Part shown: positions 17,220 to 24,933 of the stretch, one piece after another
How positions within the stretch are numbered: position 1 is the first letter of the stretch
How the letters are laid out: each line of letters begins with the position of its first letter
Source of the DNA: JBBDRJ01 sp963766295
GTDB lineage: Bacteria > Actinomycetota > JAICYB01
DNA length: 64,000 bases
Reading direction: 5' to 3'
Assembly (NCBI GenBank): GCA_963766295.1
Contig: CAVXYW010000002.1
Coordinates: 1,178,001 to 1,242,000 of the forward strand
Notes under the pieces: model-generated
Told to the model about the DNA's origin: nothing
Databases searched by the model: none
Seen by the model: only the letters and a program-made list of their open reading frames with translations
Program-made: the position numbers and the translations under genes

Positions 17220-17963
17220 CTACTCGACGCCTCCGAAGCGTCGCGACCGACGCTGGAACTCGAGCACCGCTTCGAACAGGTGCTCGCGACGGAAGTCGGG
17301 CCACAGCGTGTCCATGAAGAGCAGCTCAGCGTAAGCGCCCTGCCACAGAAGGAAGTTCGAGATCCGTTTCTCCCCCGATGTTCGGACGATCAGATCGGGA
17401 TCGGGCAGATCTGGCGCGTAAAGGTTCTGGCGGATGTGCTTCTCGGAGATCTTGTCCGGGTCAAGCTCGCCCTTCTCGACGAGCTTCGCCAGGTGCTTAA
17501 CCGAGTCGACGACTTCTGCCCAGCCGCCGTAGTTGAGCGCGATCGTCAGTGTGAGGTTCTTGCAGTCCTGCGTCATCTGTTCGGTCTCTTCCGCCAGCGC
17601 TAGAAGCTTGCGCGGTACGCGACGGTCGGAACGACGGCCAACATATCTGACACGCACACCCTGCTCGTAGAAACGCTCACGCTGCTGCAACAGCCATTCA
17701 CGGTTGAAATTCATGAGGAACTTGACTTCGCCTGGTGGTCTTTTCCAGTTCTCCGTTGAGAACGCATAAAGAGTGAGGTACTTGAGTCCGATCTCGAGGG
17801 ATCCGTCCACGACATCTACGACGGACTCACCGATGCCTACCCGGTGCCCTTCTGTTCGGGGCAGACCGCGCGCCTTGGCCCACCGTCCGTTGCCGTCCAT
17901 GATCAAAGCGACGTGCTTCGGGAGCTTCTTCAGATCTATCTCGTCTCTTGGACCGGTGCCCAC
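17220..17963 (-). CDS. uppS: Isoprenyl transferase (undecaprenyl/decaprenyl diphosphate synthase)
   Basis: A 247-residue cis-prenyltransferase that makes the polyprenyl carrier lipid for peptidoglycan and other cell-surface polymers. Signatures: HVALIMDGNGRWAKARGLPR (catalytic Asp and Arg), GHRVG, LYAFSTENWKRP, and near the C-terminus DLIVRTSGEKRISNFLLWQ. GTG at 17963 is chosen because it precedes the conserved core by 19 residues and has a -10 box 6 bases upstream; the longer frame to 18062 would overlap recO by 65 bases. It sits 34 bases after the recO stop, as in the mycobacterial recO-uppS order. Confidence 0.9.
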   Translation of the reverse strand: MGTGPRDEIDLKKLPKHVALIMDGNGRWAKARGLPRTEGHRVGIGESVVDVVDGSLEIGLKYLTLYAFSTENWKRPPGEVKFLMNFNREWLLQQRERFYEQGVRVRYVGRRSDRRVPRKLLALAEETEQMTQDCKNLTLTIALNYGGWAEVVDSVKHLAKLVEKGELDPDKISEKHIRQNLYAPDLPDPDLIVRTSGEKRISNFLLWQGAYAELLFMDTLWPDFRREHLFEAVLEFQRRSRRFGGVE

Positions 17964-17969
17964 GGCGTC

Positions 17970-17975
17970 AGTGTA
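17970..17975 (-). promoter_or_regulatory. -10 hexamer TACACT before uppS
   Basis: TACACT fits TANNNT and ends 6 bases before the proposed GTG start of uppS, in the 34-base gap after recO. It suggests an internal leaderless promoter in addition to read-through from the upstream genes. Confidence 0.35.
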
Positions 17976-17997
17976 CGGACGCGGGTCGCCTGAGGCC

Positions 17998-18756
17998 TTA
18001 GCGTGCGAGCGCCGGGAGCATCGCGAACGCTCTGAACTTGCTTTCCGTGTGCCATTGAACAAAGCCGGGAAGGATCGCCCCGAGATCGCGCTTAATGATC
18101 TTGTCTATCGTCCGGACGCGGAGCTGTTCCCACTCTTGCTCGAGCAACGAGGACCAGGCGTCGAGGAGTTCGCCGGATACCTTTGGGTCGCCCCGTTCGA
18201 TGCAGGACCCACACACTGCGCCTCCCTTGTCGTAAGAGAAGGCAACGATTGGATTCCCTCCACATTCAACGCATAGTCCCAGCGTTGGGTGCAGACCCGC
18301 GATCGACGCCAACTTCGCCAGGAACGCGTAGGCCATGAGTACAGGATCGTCGGCGCCATCTTCGAGCGACTGAATCGCAGACTTGAAGAGCAGGAAGAGC
18401 CTCACGTTTTTTTCGCGTTCCGGTGTGGTGCGATCTACGGCGTCGGCCATGGCGGAAGCAGCACAGAAGGACGCATAGTCCTCTCGGAGCTTCCGCGGAC
18501 GCTGGATGATGTCGGCGCCCGTAACCGTGTCCAGATCGCTTCGTCCCTTGTAGAGCATCAGATCGACGTGGGTGAATCCGTCGAGTCGAGCACCGAAGCG
18601 CGACTTCGATTTCCGGATCCCCTTGGCCACCGCTCTCACCCGGCCGTGCGACTGGGTATAGAAGGTGACGATCCGGTCGGCTTCGCCCAGCCGCATGGAG
18701 CGCAGGACGATCCCCTGCGCTTTGTAGAGCCCTACTCCGTGGCCGCCATTTCCCAC
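17998..18756 (-). CDS. recO: DNA repair protein RecO
   Basis: The 252-residue protein belongs to the RecFOR recombination mediator, which loads RecA on SSB-coated single-stranded DNA. An N-terminal OB fold starts at LYKAQGIVLRSMRLGEADRIVTFY, then a helical domain carries a zinc-finger-like set of four cysteines (CVECGG and CGSC) as in the Deinococcus protein. The ATG at 18756 is accepted; a GTG seven codons later would also fit, since RecO usually begins just before the LYKAQG segment. It follows the cobalamin adenosyltransferase by 10 bases. Confidence 0.92.
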   Translation of the reverse strand: MGNGGHGVGLYKAQGIVLRSMRLGEADRIVTFYTQSHGRVRAVAKGIRKSKSRFGARLDGFTHVDLMLYKGRSDLDTVTGADIIQRPRKLREDYASFCAASAMADAVDRTTPEREKNVRLFLLFKSAIQSLEDGADDPVLMAYAFLAKLASIAGLHPTLGLCVECGGNPIVAFSYDKGGAVCGSCIERGDPKVSGELLDAWSSLLEQEWEQLRVRTIDKIIKRDLGAILPGFVQWHTESKFRAFAMLPALAR

Positions 18757-18766
18757 GGCCCTATTG

Positions 18767-19336
18767 TCAGTCCGAGCGAGGACGTGGTTGGCGATTGTCG
18801 CGTTCGGCGTAGCGGGCCATAACCCAGGCCAGGTCGGCCAGCCTGTTTACGTAGGCCCGAGCCTGCGACCTCACCGATTCGCCACGAGCCAAAGCGTCGA
18901 TAACCCGCTCGGCGCGTCGGATGACTCGAGCGGCCTGGTCGAGATGGGCCCCAAGGATGCTATTGCCCGGGACGATGAAGTCCTTAGGTTGCTCGTACCG
19001 GGCCTCGAGCTCGTCGATCGATACCTCGAGGGCGTCGACCATCTCTTGAGTCACGAGCGAGACGCCCGGCTGGAGCCGGTCCTGATCCTTGGGATCGGTG
19101 GCCAGCTCGGCGTTGAGGACGAACAGTTCGCGCTGGAGCTTCAACAGCAGCTCGGCTACGTCGTCCTGGCCCGCTTCGTTCGCATACGCACGTGCGAGAC
19201 CCAGGGCGGAAACCGCCTCGTCGCTCGAACCGTATGCCTCGACGCGCAGGCTCGACTTGGCTACACGGTCTTTGCCGGCGAAGAGCAGTTGGGTAGAACC
19301 GTCGTCGCCTTTGCGCGTATAGACCTTGTCCGCCAT
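18767..19336 (-). CDS. PduO-type cob(I)alamin adenosyltransferase
   Basis: The 189-residue protein transfers the adenosyl group of ATP to cob(I)alamin, giving coenzyme B12. The N-terminal ATP-binding segment KVYTRKGDDGSTQLLFAG, RVEAYGSSDEAVSALGLARA, and the helical bundle end VIRRAERVID...YVNRLADLAWVMARY are diagnostic of the PduO/MMAB family. The final residues RDNRQPRPRSD are a variable tail. The ATG overlaps the stop of the upstream membrane protein by one base (TGATG). No cobalamin riboswitch or other B12 gene is visible in the window, so expression is probably operon-driven. A B12-dependent enzyme elsewhere in the genome is implied. Confidence 0.92.
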   Translation of the reverse strand: MADKVYTRKGDDGSTQLLFAGKDRVAKSSLRVEAYGSSDEAVSALGLARAYANEAGQDDVAELLLKLQRELFVLNAELATDPKDQDRLQPGVSLVTQEMVDALEVSIDELEARYEQPKDFIVPGNSILGAHLDQAARVIRRAERVIDALARGESVRSQARAYVNRLADLAWVMARYAERDNRQPRPRSD

Positions 19337-19650
19337 CAGCCCGGCCTCATCCGCACGCTCATCGCCATAACTATCACCGACCACGCGATCCAAAGCGCGA
19401 TCTCAACCCCTCCGAGCACGCCTTGCACCCGTAACGCTATGGTCGCCCATAACCAGCAAAGCCCGATAAAGAAAGCGGAACCGTACGCCCATAACCGCTG
19501 CTTGATGACGCCGAAAGCGATCGCTCCCAAGGCGAGTGCGGCGAGGATCCCGGCCACGCGCGCGACATCACTGCCGTTTATCGAACGAGCGAGCGCACCG
19601 ACCGCCGCAACTGAGAGCAGAGCGGCAACCAACAAGCGCGAAAGTGTCAT
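19336..19650 (-). CDS. Small four-helix membrane protein of unknown function
   Basis: A 104-residue hydrophobic protein with about four predicted membrane spans: LLVAALLSVAAVGAL, VAGILAALALGAIAFGVI, YGSAFFIGLCWLWATIAL and VEIALWIAWSVIVMAM. There are no recognised motifs. Its ATG overlaps the era stop (ATGA) and its stop overlaps the adenosyltransferase start (TGATG), so it is locked into the era-pduO transcript. The position, not the sequence, is the only clue to its role. A longer frame to 19695 would overlap era more deeply and lacks support. Confidence 0.65.
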   Translation of the reverse strand: MTLSRLLVAALLSVAAVGALARSINGSDVARVAGILAALALGAIAFGVIKQRLWAYGSAFFIGLCWLWATIALRVQGVLGGVEIALWIAWSVIVMAMSVRMRPG

Positions 19651-20615
19651 TCGCCATACCCGAATCGCTGCACCATCGCAGCCCGGCGCTGCCAATCGTG
19701 TTCGACCTTCACGCGCAGATGAAGGAAGACGTGCTTGCCGCCCAGAAAGCTTTCGATGTCGCGTCGCGCGCTCGTTCCGATCTCTTTGAGCATCTTTCCG
19801 CCCTTGCCTATGACGATTCCCTTCTGCGAGTCGCGCTCGACATAGATGATGGCGTCGACCTCGACGGAATCGTCTTCGCCGGGCCGGATCTCATCGACGA
19901 CGACGGCAACCGAGTGCGGGACCTCTTCCCTGGTCGCACGCAGAACCTTCTCACGTACGAGCTCGGCAAGCATCTGAGTATCGGCCTGGTCGGTAACGGC
20001 GTCCGGCGGATACAGAAGCGGACCGCCGGGAAGTAGCTCCACCAGCGAGCCGATCAGATCTGCGACGCCTTGGCCGGTGCGCGCCGAGATGCCGAGCGTC
20101 GGCCATTCGGAACTCAAAGCGATCGCCCGAACGCGCGCCGCCTCGAGTTGTCGTGGGGAGGCAGTGTCGATCTTGTTCAGCACGACGAGAACAGGCGCAT
20201 TCACATTTCGTAATTCCGACGCGAGAAACTCATCGCCCGAACCGACACCGGCGACGGCGTCCAATAGGAAAACGACGAGGTCGACTTCGTCGATCGTGTT
20301 GTGAACGACCCGGTTCAACCGTTCCCCCAAGGCCGTACGAGGCTTGTGGAGCCCCGGCGTATCTACGAACACAACTTGGGCCTTGGGTGTTGTGAGGATC
20401 CCTCTGATCGCCGTCCTGGTCGTCTGTGGCCGCTCGGATGTGATGGCGACCTTGCTCTTGAGCATCTGGTTCAGCAGCGTCGACTTACCGACGTTGGGCC
20501 GACCGACGAGGGAAACGAATCCGGACCGGTACCCCTCCGGAGTGCTTCCGAGTTCCAGACCCGAAGGGTTAGGGATATCCGGCACGCTTGGGCGCACTCG
20601 CCTCACCGGGCTCAC
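19647..20615 (-). CDS. era: GTPase Era
   Basis: Era binds the 3' end of 16S rRNA and assists 30S subunit assembly. The 322-residue frame has the G-domain motifs GRPNVGKSTL (G1), TRTAIRG (G2 region), DTPGLHKP (G3) and NKID (G4), followed by the KH domain with IYVERDSQKGIVIGKGGKMLKEIG. The start is uncertain. GTG at 20615 overlaps the upstream CorC-like gene by 47 bases; GTG at 20585, preceded by AGGCGAG, overlaps it by 17 bases and may be the real one. Its neighbour YbeY also acts on rRNA, so this block combines ribosome maturation functions. Confidence 0.93.
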   Translation of the reverse strand: MSPVRRVRPSVPDIPNPSGLELGSTPEGYRSGFVSLVGRPNVGKSTLLNQMLKSKVAITSERPQTTRTAIRGILTTPKAQVVFVDTPGLHKPRTALGERLNRVVHNTIDEVDLVVFLLDAVAGVGSGDEFLASELRNVNAPVLVVLNKIDTASPRQLEAARVRAIALSSEWPTLGISARTGQGVADLIGSLVELLPGGPLLYPPDAVTDQADTQMLAELVREKVLRATREEVPHSVAVVVDEIRPGEDDSVEVDAIIYVERDSQKGIVIGKGGKMLKEIGTSARRDIESFLGGKHVFLHLRVKVEHDWQRRAAMVQRFGYGE

Positions 20616-21849
20616 CTGATCGCCGAACGAGCACTGTTCCGATCCTGCGGCGATTCACTCGTTCGACACGGAACTTGAAGCCGTCGTAGCCGACCTCGTC
20701 GCCGGGCTCAGGGATCTTCGCGAGAGTCGAAGCGACCAAACCGCCGATCGTGTCGAACGCTTCATCCTCAGGCAGGGAAGCCTTTACGATCTCATTGAAC
20801 TCCCAAACGGGCGTCTTCGCCTGCACGCGCCAGCCGTTGTGACCGACCGGCTGGATGTGTGACTCGACGACGTCGTACTCGTCGGTGATCTCACCGACGA
20901 TCTCTTCGAGAACGTCCTCCAAAGTCACCAGTCCGGCAACATCGCCGTACTCGTCGGCGACGATGGCCATGTGCACGTGGCGTTTCTGCATCTCTCGCAG
21001 CAGGTCGGACACCTTCATCGTCTCCGGTACGAAGTACGCCTCCCGGACGACGTCCTTCAATGAACGAACCCCTTGGTCGTGTCCGCTGATGGGACGGAAA
21101 AGGTCCTTCGTGTATAGGACTCCAATGATGTTGTCCGGCTCGTTTTCGTGAACGGGTATGCGCGAATACCCATGCTTTACGGCGAGCTCCGTTGCTTCCT
21201 CGAGGGTGGCATTCGCCTCCACGACGATCATGTCGGGGCGAGGCGTCATGACTTCGCGGACCAGTGTGTCTCCGAACTCGAAGATGGAGTGGATCAGTTC
21301 CTTTTCGTCTTCCTCGATCGTGCCCGCTTCGTGTCCTGCTTCAGCCATCTGGCGAATCTCGGCTTCGGATACGAAGGGACCTGCCTTCAATCCCTTCCCA
21401 GGCAACAAGATGTTCGCTAGGCCGATCAACCCGCGGACGGGAAGCGAGAAGATCCGGGCCAGGATGTACACGATCGGTGCTACGGACAACGCTGCCCGGT
21501 CGCTGTGGAGCACACCGAAGGTTTTCGACATCGCTTCGACAACGACGAAGTAGATGAGAGTGAACCCGATGGACAGAAGGGTGACTCCTAAGTTTCCGAG
21601 TGTTCGATCGGCGATTATCGCCACGAGGATCGCGGAGCCGTTCTGCGCGAACATGACGGTGAGATAGACGGAGTTGAGATAACGAGCCGGCTCGTGCTGG
21701 ATACGCTCGAGCAGAGCAGCGTTTCGGCGGCCCTCCTCCTTGAGAGTGATCGCCCGCACCTCGCTCATCCGCGTGATCGACGCCTCGGCGACCGCCAGAA
21801 CAGATCCAAGGAGCGTCAAGATCACGACGGCGGCAATCAGCCAGGTCAC
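20569..21849 (-). CDS. CNNM/CorC family CBS-domain membrane protein
   Basis: The 426-residue protein (hemolysin C-like) has an N-terminal DUF21/CNNM membrane domain of about four spans (WLIAAVVILTLLGSVLAVAE through IVYILARIFSLPVRGLIGL), a paired CBS module with VREVMTPRPDMIVVEANATL and KVSDLLREMQKRHVHMAIVAD, and a C-terminal CorC/HlyC transporter-associated domain starting near TPVWEFNEIVK. CNNM relatives move Mg2+ (and possibly Co2+) and sense nucleotides through CBS domains; the older hemolysin label is not a function. It is coupled to ybeY upstream by an ATGA overlap and overlaps era downstream. Confidence 0.88.
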   Translation of the reverse strand: MTWLIAAVVILTLLGSVLAVAEASITRMSEVRAITLKEEGRRNAALLERIQHEPARYLNSVYLTVMFAQNGSAILVAIIADRTLGNLGVTLLSIGFTLIYFVVVEAMSKTFGVLHSDRAALSVAPIVYILARIFSLPVRGLIGLANILLPGKGLKAGPFVSEAEIRQMAEAGHEAGTIEEDEKELIHSIFEFGDTLVREVMTPRPDMIVVEANATLEEATELAVKHGYSRIPVHENEPDNIIGVLYTKDLFRPISGHDQGVRSLKDVVREAYFVPETMKVSDLLREMQKRHVHMAIVADEYGDVAGLVTLEDVLEEIVGEITDEYDVVESHIQPVGHNGWRVQAKTPVWEFNEIVKASLPEDEAFDTIGGLVASTLAKIPEPGDEVGYDGFKFRVERVNRRRIGTVLVRRSGEPGEASAPKRAGYP

Positions 21850-22322
21850 GGAGTCTGCTTTCTGTGGAACTCGCCGAGGATCTTCCGTTCGCGATGCCTC
21901 ATGGAACGTGCGTCCTGCGGCCGCACATGGTCGTAGCCGACCAGATGCAGAAATCCGTGGACGAGAAGAAGGTCGACCTCCTCGGTAACCGGTTTGTCGC
22001 CGGCCGAGGCTGCTTGCTCACGTGCCACGTCCGGACAGATGACGATATCGCCGAGGATGAACGGCTCGTCCTCTGGCATCTCGGTGTCCATCGGGAACGC
22101 GAGCACGTCTGTGGGTCCAGACTCGCCCAACCACTTCTCCTTGAGTGAGGCCATGGCGGATCGCTCAACGAGCAGCACGGTCACTTCGGCTCGCGGATCA
22201 ACGCCTTCCTCGGATGCCGCAAGCCGAGTCAGCGTTACGAGGCGGTGCTCGTCTAACGGAACGTCACTCTGCTCGTTTGCGACGAACACGTCGATGCCCA
22301 AGGCCATCACACCGACGTCCAC
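21846..22322 (-). CDS. ybeY: Endoribonuclease YbeY
   Basis: A 158-residue zinc-dependent endoribonuclease needed for 16S rRNA 3' maturation and 70S quality control. The zinc site HGFLHLVGYDH near residues 120-130 and the preceding GPTDVLAFPMD are the family hallmarks. The GTG/ATG choice at the start is not decisive: an ATG five codons later (22307) is equally good. It lies 22 bases after phoH and its stop overlaps the CorC-like gene start. The phoH-ybeY-corC-era order is widely conserved. Confidence 0.93.
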   Translation of the reverse strand: MDVGVMALGIDVFVANEQSDVPLDEHRLVTLTRLAASEEGVDPRAEVTVLLVERSAMASLKEKWLGESGPTDVLAFPMDTEMPEDEPFILGDIVICPDVAREQAASAGDKPVTEEVDLLLVHGFLHLVGYDHVRPQDARSMRHRERKILGEFHRKQTP

Positions 22323-22344
22323 GAAGTTCGCGGGAGGTCGTCGT

Positions 22345-23313
22345 TCATCGGACCTTCGGGTTTGCTTCGTCGTGTAGGCGGTAGGCCTCGACGATCTCCT
22401 GAACGATCTTGTGCCGTACTACGTCTACGGCGTCCAGGTATACGAACTCGAGACCGCCGATATCTCGCAGGATCTCCTGCACGGCCACGAGCCCGCTCTG
22501 CTGTCCTTCGGGTAAGTCGATCTGCGTTATGTCACCGGTGACAACGGCCTTGGAACGCATCCCCATACGCGTGAGGAACATCTTCATCTGCTCGGGAGTC
22601 GTGTTCTGGGCTTCGTCCAGGATGATGAACGAGTCATTGAGCGTGCGACCGCGCATGAAAGCAAGTGGTGCGATCTCGATCGTTCCGCGCTCGGCGAGAC
22701 GTCCAAAGTGCCCCGGTTCGAGCATCTCGTACAGCGCGTCGTAAAGAGGTTTCAGGTACGGATCGACCTTCTGTGCAACATCGCCGGGCAGGAACCCAAG
22801 GCGCTCCCCCGCCTCCACTGCCGGTCTCGTGAGGATGATGCGCGAGACTTCCTTGTCCCTAAGAGCCTTCACCGCCATCGCGACGGCGAGATACGTCTTG
22901 CCCGTCCCGGCCGGACCGATGGCGAAAACCAGCGTGCTCTTGCGCGTCGCGTCGACATAACGCTTCTGCCCCGCCGTCTTGGGGCGTATCGGACGTCCGC
23001 GCGTAGTGGCGATCGTGTCACCCATGACTTCGGAAGGCTTCGGACCGTTTTCGGCTTTCACCATCTCGACAGCTCTGTCGACCGATTCGGCTGTAAGGAC
23101 GTGACCCTGACGCAGCAGGGTGAGCAACTCTTCGAAAACGGTGGCCGCGCGCTGAGCGTCATCGTCGGCGCCGGTGATGGTGATCTCGTTGCCGCGGACG
23201 AGGATGTCCGACGAAAATTCGCCTTCGATGCGCCGAAGGAGTTCATCGCGCTGGCCCACCAGGTCGACGGTGTGCGTCTCGCCGGGGACCAGGATCTTTA
23301 ACTGACGTGGCAA
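22345..23313 (-). CDS. phoH: PhoH-like ATPase
   Basis: The 322-residue protein has an N-terminal KH-like region followed by a P-loop ATPase core with GPAGTGKT (residues 133-140), RPAVEAGERLGFLPGD, and Walker B FIILDEAQNTTPEQMK. PhoH/YbeZ proteins are predicted RNA helicases or RNA-modifying ATPases that work with YbeY, encoded next. The start is TTG at 23313, which follows an AAAGG and an AGGA sequence; no better codon precedes the conserved QLKILVPG. It has its own promoter-like region upstream. Confidence 0.93.
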   Translation of the reverse strand: MPRQLKILVPGETHTVDLVGQRDELLRRIEGEFSSDILVRGNEITITGADDDAQRAATVFEELLTLLRQGHVLTAESVDRAVEMVKAENGPKPSEVMGDTIATTRGRPIRPKTAGQKRYVDATRKSTLVFAIGPAGTGKTYLAVAMAVKALRDKEVSRIILTRPAVEAGERLGFLPGDVAQKVDPYLKPLYDALYEMLEPGHFGRLAERGTIEIAPLAFMRGRTLNDSFIILDEAQNTTPEQMKMFLTRMGMRSKAVVTGDITQIDLPEGQQSGLVAVQEILRDIGGLEFVYLDAVDVVRHKIVQEIVEAYRLHDEANPKVR

Positions 23314-23340
23314 TCCTTATAGGCCTTTAGGTTTGGGGCG

Positions 23341-23346
23341 AGTATA
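23341..23346 (-). promoter_or_regulatory. -10 hexamer TATACT for the phoH operon
   Basis: TATACT lies in the 59-base gap between hinT and phoH. A TTGAAC sequence at 23362-23367 lies 15 bases upstream, and TTCTTG gives an 18-base spacer. Transcription would start near 23334, leaving about 20 bases of leader that contains AAAGG. Confidence 0.5.
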
Positions 23347-23372
23347 CCTGCGAGATAGCGCGTTCAAGAACG

Positions 23373-23717
23373 TTATCCAGGGGGCCAACCGAGCTGGCGT
23401 CCGCCTATCAGGTGCAGATGCACGTGCAGGACGCTCTGGCCGGCGAGCGCGCCGTTGTTGAAGACCAAACGGTACCCACGATCAAGGCCCTCGTCTTTGG
23501 CCAATTTCGCAGCAACCTCGAACAGCTCCACTAACCACGTGGAGTCACGAGCGGCCTCGAAGTCGCCCATCTTCGCGACGTGCTCTCTCGGGATGATCTG
23601 GATGTGGGTAGGTGCCTGAGGGTTGATGTCTCGAAAGGCGATGGTGTTCGCCCCTTCATGAACGATGTCGCTTGGTATGTCGCCGGCAACGAGCTTGCAA
23701 AAGAGACAATCGTTCAT
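23373..23717 (-). CDS. HIT-family purine nucleoside phosphoramidase (HinT-like)
   Basis: A 114-residue protein with the amino-terminal CLFCKLVAGDIPSDIV and the triad HVHLHLIGGRQLGWPPG at the C-terminus, both standard for the Hint branch of the HIT family, which hydrolyses AMP-lysine and other phosphoramidates. It differs from the Ap4A phosphorylase-like paralogue at 660-1142. The ATG overlaps the stop of the upstream regulator by four bases. Its place at the end of the dnaJ-rsmE block is common in actinobacteria and firmicutes. The cellular role of the enzyme is unknown in most bacteria. Confidence 0.92.
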   Translation of the reverse strand: MNDCLFCKLVAGDIPSDIVHEGANTIAFRDINPQAPTHIQIIPREHVAKMGDFEAARDSTWLVELFEVAAKLAKDEGLDRGYRLVFNNGALAGQSVLHVHLHLIGGRQLGWPPG

Positions 23718-24205
23718 GCGTGTGCTCTCAATCCGAGCTCGTCCAAGAGATTGATGAGTTCAACCGGCGTGCGATCGACCGCGCTCGCGAGGGCAACCAC
23801 GTCGTCGGAGCGCATGGTGAACACGGTTCCGGTCCAATCGCGGCGTCGCGCTTGGAGGCGCTTCACAAATCGCGAAACGACCGCACCCTCGGCATTCGAG
23901 ATCTGATCTAGACGCTCCGTATCGATGGCTAGAGCCATGCCGGAGCTGCTCTCGGCGACACCGTCCGGCGGAAGCATCGCTTGCACGGGCAGCTTGTAGA
24001 GATCGGCCAGCCGGGCCAATCGCAGCGCTGAGATAGCTCGCTCCCCTCGTTCGTACGCACCTAGTACCGAAGCCTTGAACTCATCCGACGACTGCGCTTG
24101 AACGTCCAGAAGTGACAGGCCGCGCTGCTTCCGCAAGCGCCGCAAGTGGTCGCCGAGACGCTCGCTCAGAGGCTCGTCGTCGCGGCCAGGATCGTCTTTC
24201 GCCAT
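23714..24205 (-). CDS. BldD-like XRE-family transcription regulator with a cyclic-di-GMP signature
   Basis: A 163-residue protein. The N-terminal helix-turn-helix (about residues 15-80: LRKQRGLSLLDVQ, LGAYERGERAISALRLARLAD) closely resembles Streptomyces BldD. The C-terminal half also aligns with BldD: the c-di-GMP motif RxD-x8-RxxD is met by R121-R122-D123, eight residues, then R132-S133-D134-D135. BldD dimerises on a c-di-GMP tetramer and represses developmental genes. Whether this protein binds the dinucleotide is inferred. The start overlaps the rsmE stop by one base, and hinT follows with an ATGA overlap. It is shorter at the N-terminus than generic XRE proteins with extra domains. Confidence 0.8.
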   Translation of the reverse strand: MAKDDPGRDDEPLSERLGDHLRRLRKQRGLSLLDVQAQSSDEFKASVLGAYERGERAISALRLARLADLYKLPVQAMLPPDGVAESSSGMALAIDTERLDQISNAEGAVVSRFVKRLQARRRDWTGTVFTMRSDDVVALASAVDRTPVELINLLDELGLRAHA

Positions 24206-24933
24206 CAGCCCAGGCTCCCATAGATGTGGAGCACGATCGCCGCGCCGACTATGCCTGCATTTTCGGACCGAAGGATCCGGGGGCCAAGACCGGCCGGCAC
24301 GAACCCCCGTGACGTCAGACCTTCCGCTTCGTGGGCGGAAAGCCCGCCTTCGGGCCCGACAACGAGCTCAATCTCATCAGGTGGAATGTTGGGAAGCACA
24401 TCGCGCAGACGTTGTTCGGCGCCTTCATGTAGAACCACTCCGAGGCTGGCCGTCGTCTTCAGCTCATCGGTCGAAGCGACAACCTGACCGACCTCGCTGA
24501 GAAGCGGAGCCCGGCACTGTTTCGATGCGCTCCGCGCGATAGACGACCACCTATCCCCTGCCTTGCGGGCTTTGGAGTCCTCCCAACGGACGATGGTTCG
24601 CTCGGCCATGAACGGAACGATGCGCAGAACACCAACCTCAACGGCCTTCTCTATAAGGCCGTCCATCTTGTCGCCCTTCATCACGGCTTGGACCAACGTG
24701 ATGCTCGGCGGCGACAGTGCGACGATCCGCTCGGAAGTGACCTCGCCTTCGACCGTTCTCCCGACACGTCGGACGACGGCTTCGACAACACGTCCCGTTC
24801 CGTCGGCCACCGTGATCAGCTCACCTTCGCGTAGACGCAAGACGCGGCCCGCGTGATGAGCCTCATCGCCCGTCAGGTCAACGATCCCATCGTGCAAATG
24901 CTCGGGCGTAACGAAGAAGTGATGTTCAGTCAC
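24205..24933 (-). CDS. rsmE: 16S rRNA (uracil-1498-N3)-methyltransferase
   Basis: The 242-residue SPOUT-class enzyme methylates U1498 of 16S rRNA in the 30S decoding region. It has the N-terminal PUA-like part (LTGDEAHHAGRVLRLREGE), the basic segment FMAERTIVRW, and the knotted SAM site ELVVGPEGGLSAHEAEGLTSRGF...GPRILRSENA. The GTG start at 24933 overlaps dnaJ by 8 bases. The dnaJ-rsmE pair is common across Gram-positive bacteria. Confidence 0.93.
   Translation of the reverse strand: MTEHHFFVTPEHLHDGIVDLTGDEAHHAGRVLRLREGELITVADGTGRVVEAVVRRVGRTVEGEVTSERIVALSPPSITLVQAVMKGDKMDGLIEKAVEVGVLRIVPFMAERTIVRWEDSKARKAGDRWSSIARSASKQCRAPLLSEVGQVVASTDELKTTASLGVVLHEGAEQRLRDVLPNIPPDEIELVVGPEGGLSAHEAEGLTSRGFVPAGLGPRILRSENAGIVGAAIVLHIYGSLG

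Noticed and set aside
18767..19336. Cobalamin riboswitch for the adenosyltransferase
   Set aside because: The gene starts inside an overlap with an upstream frame, leaving no leader.
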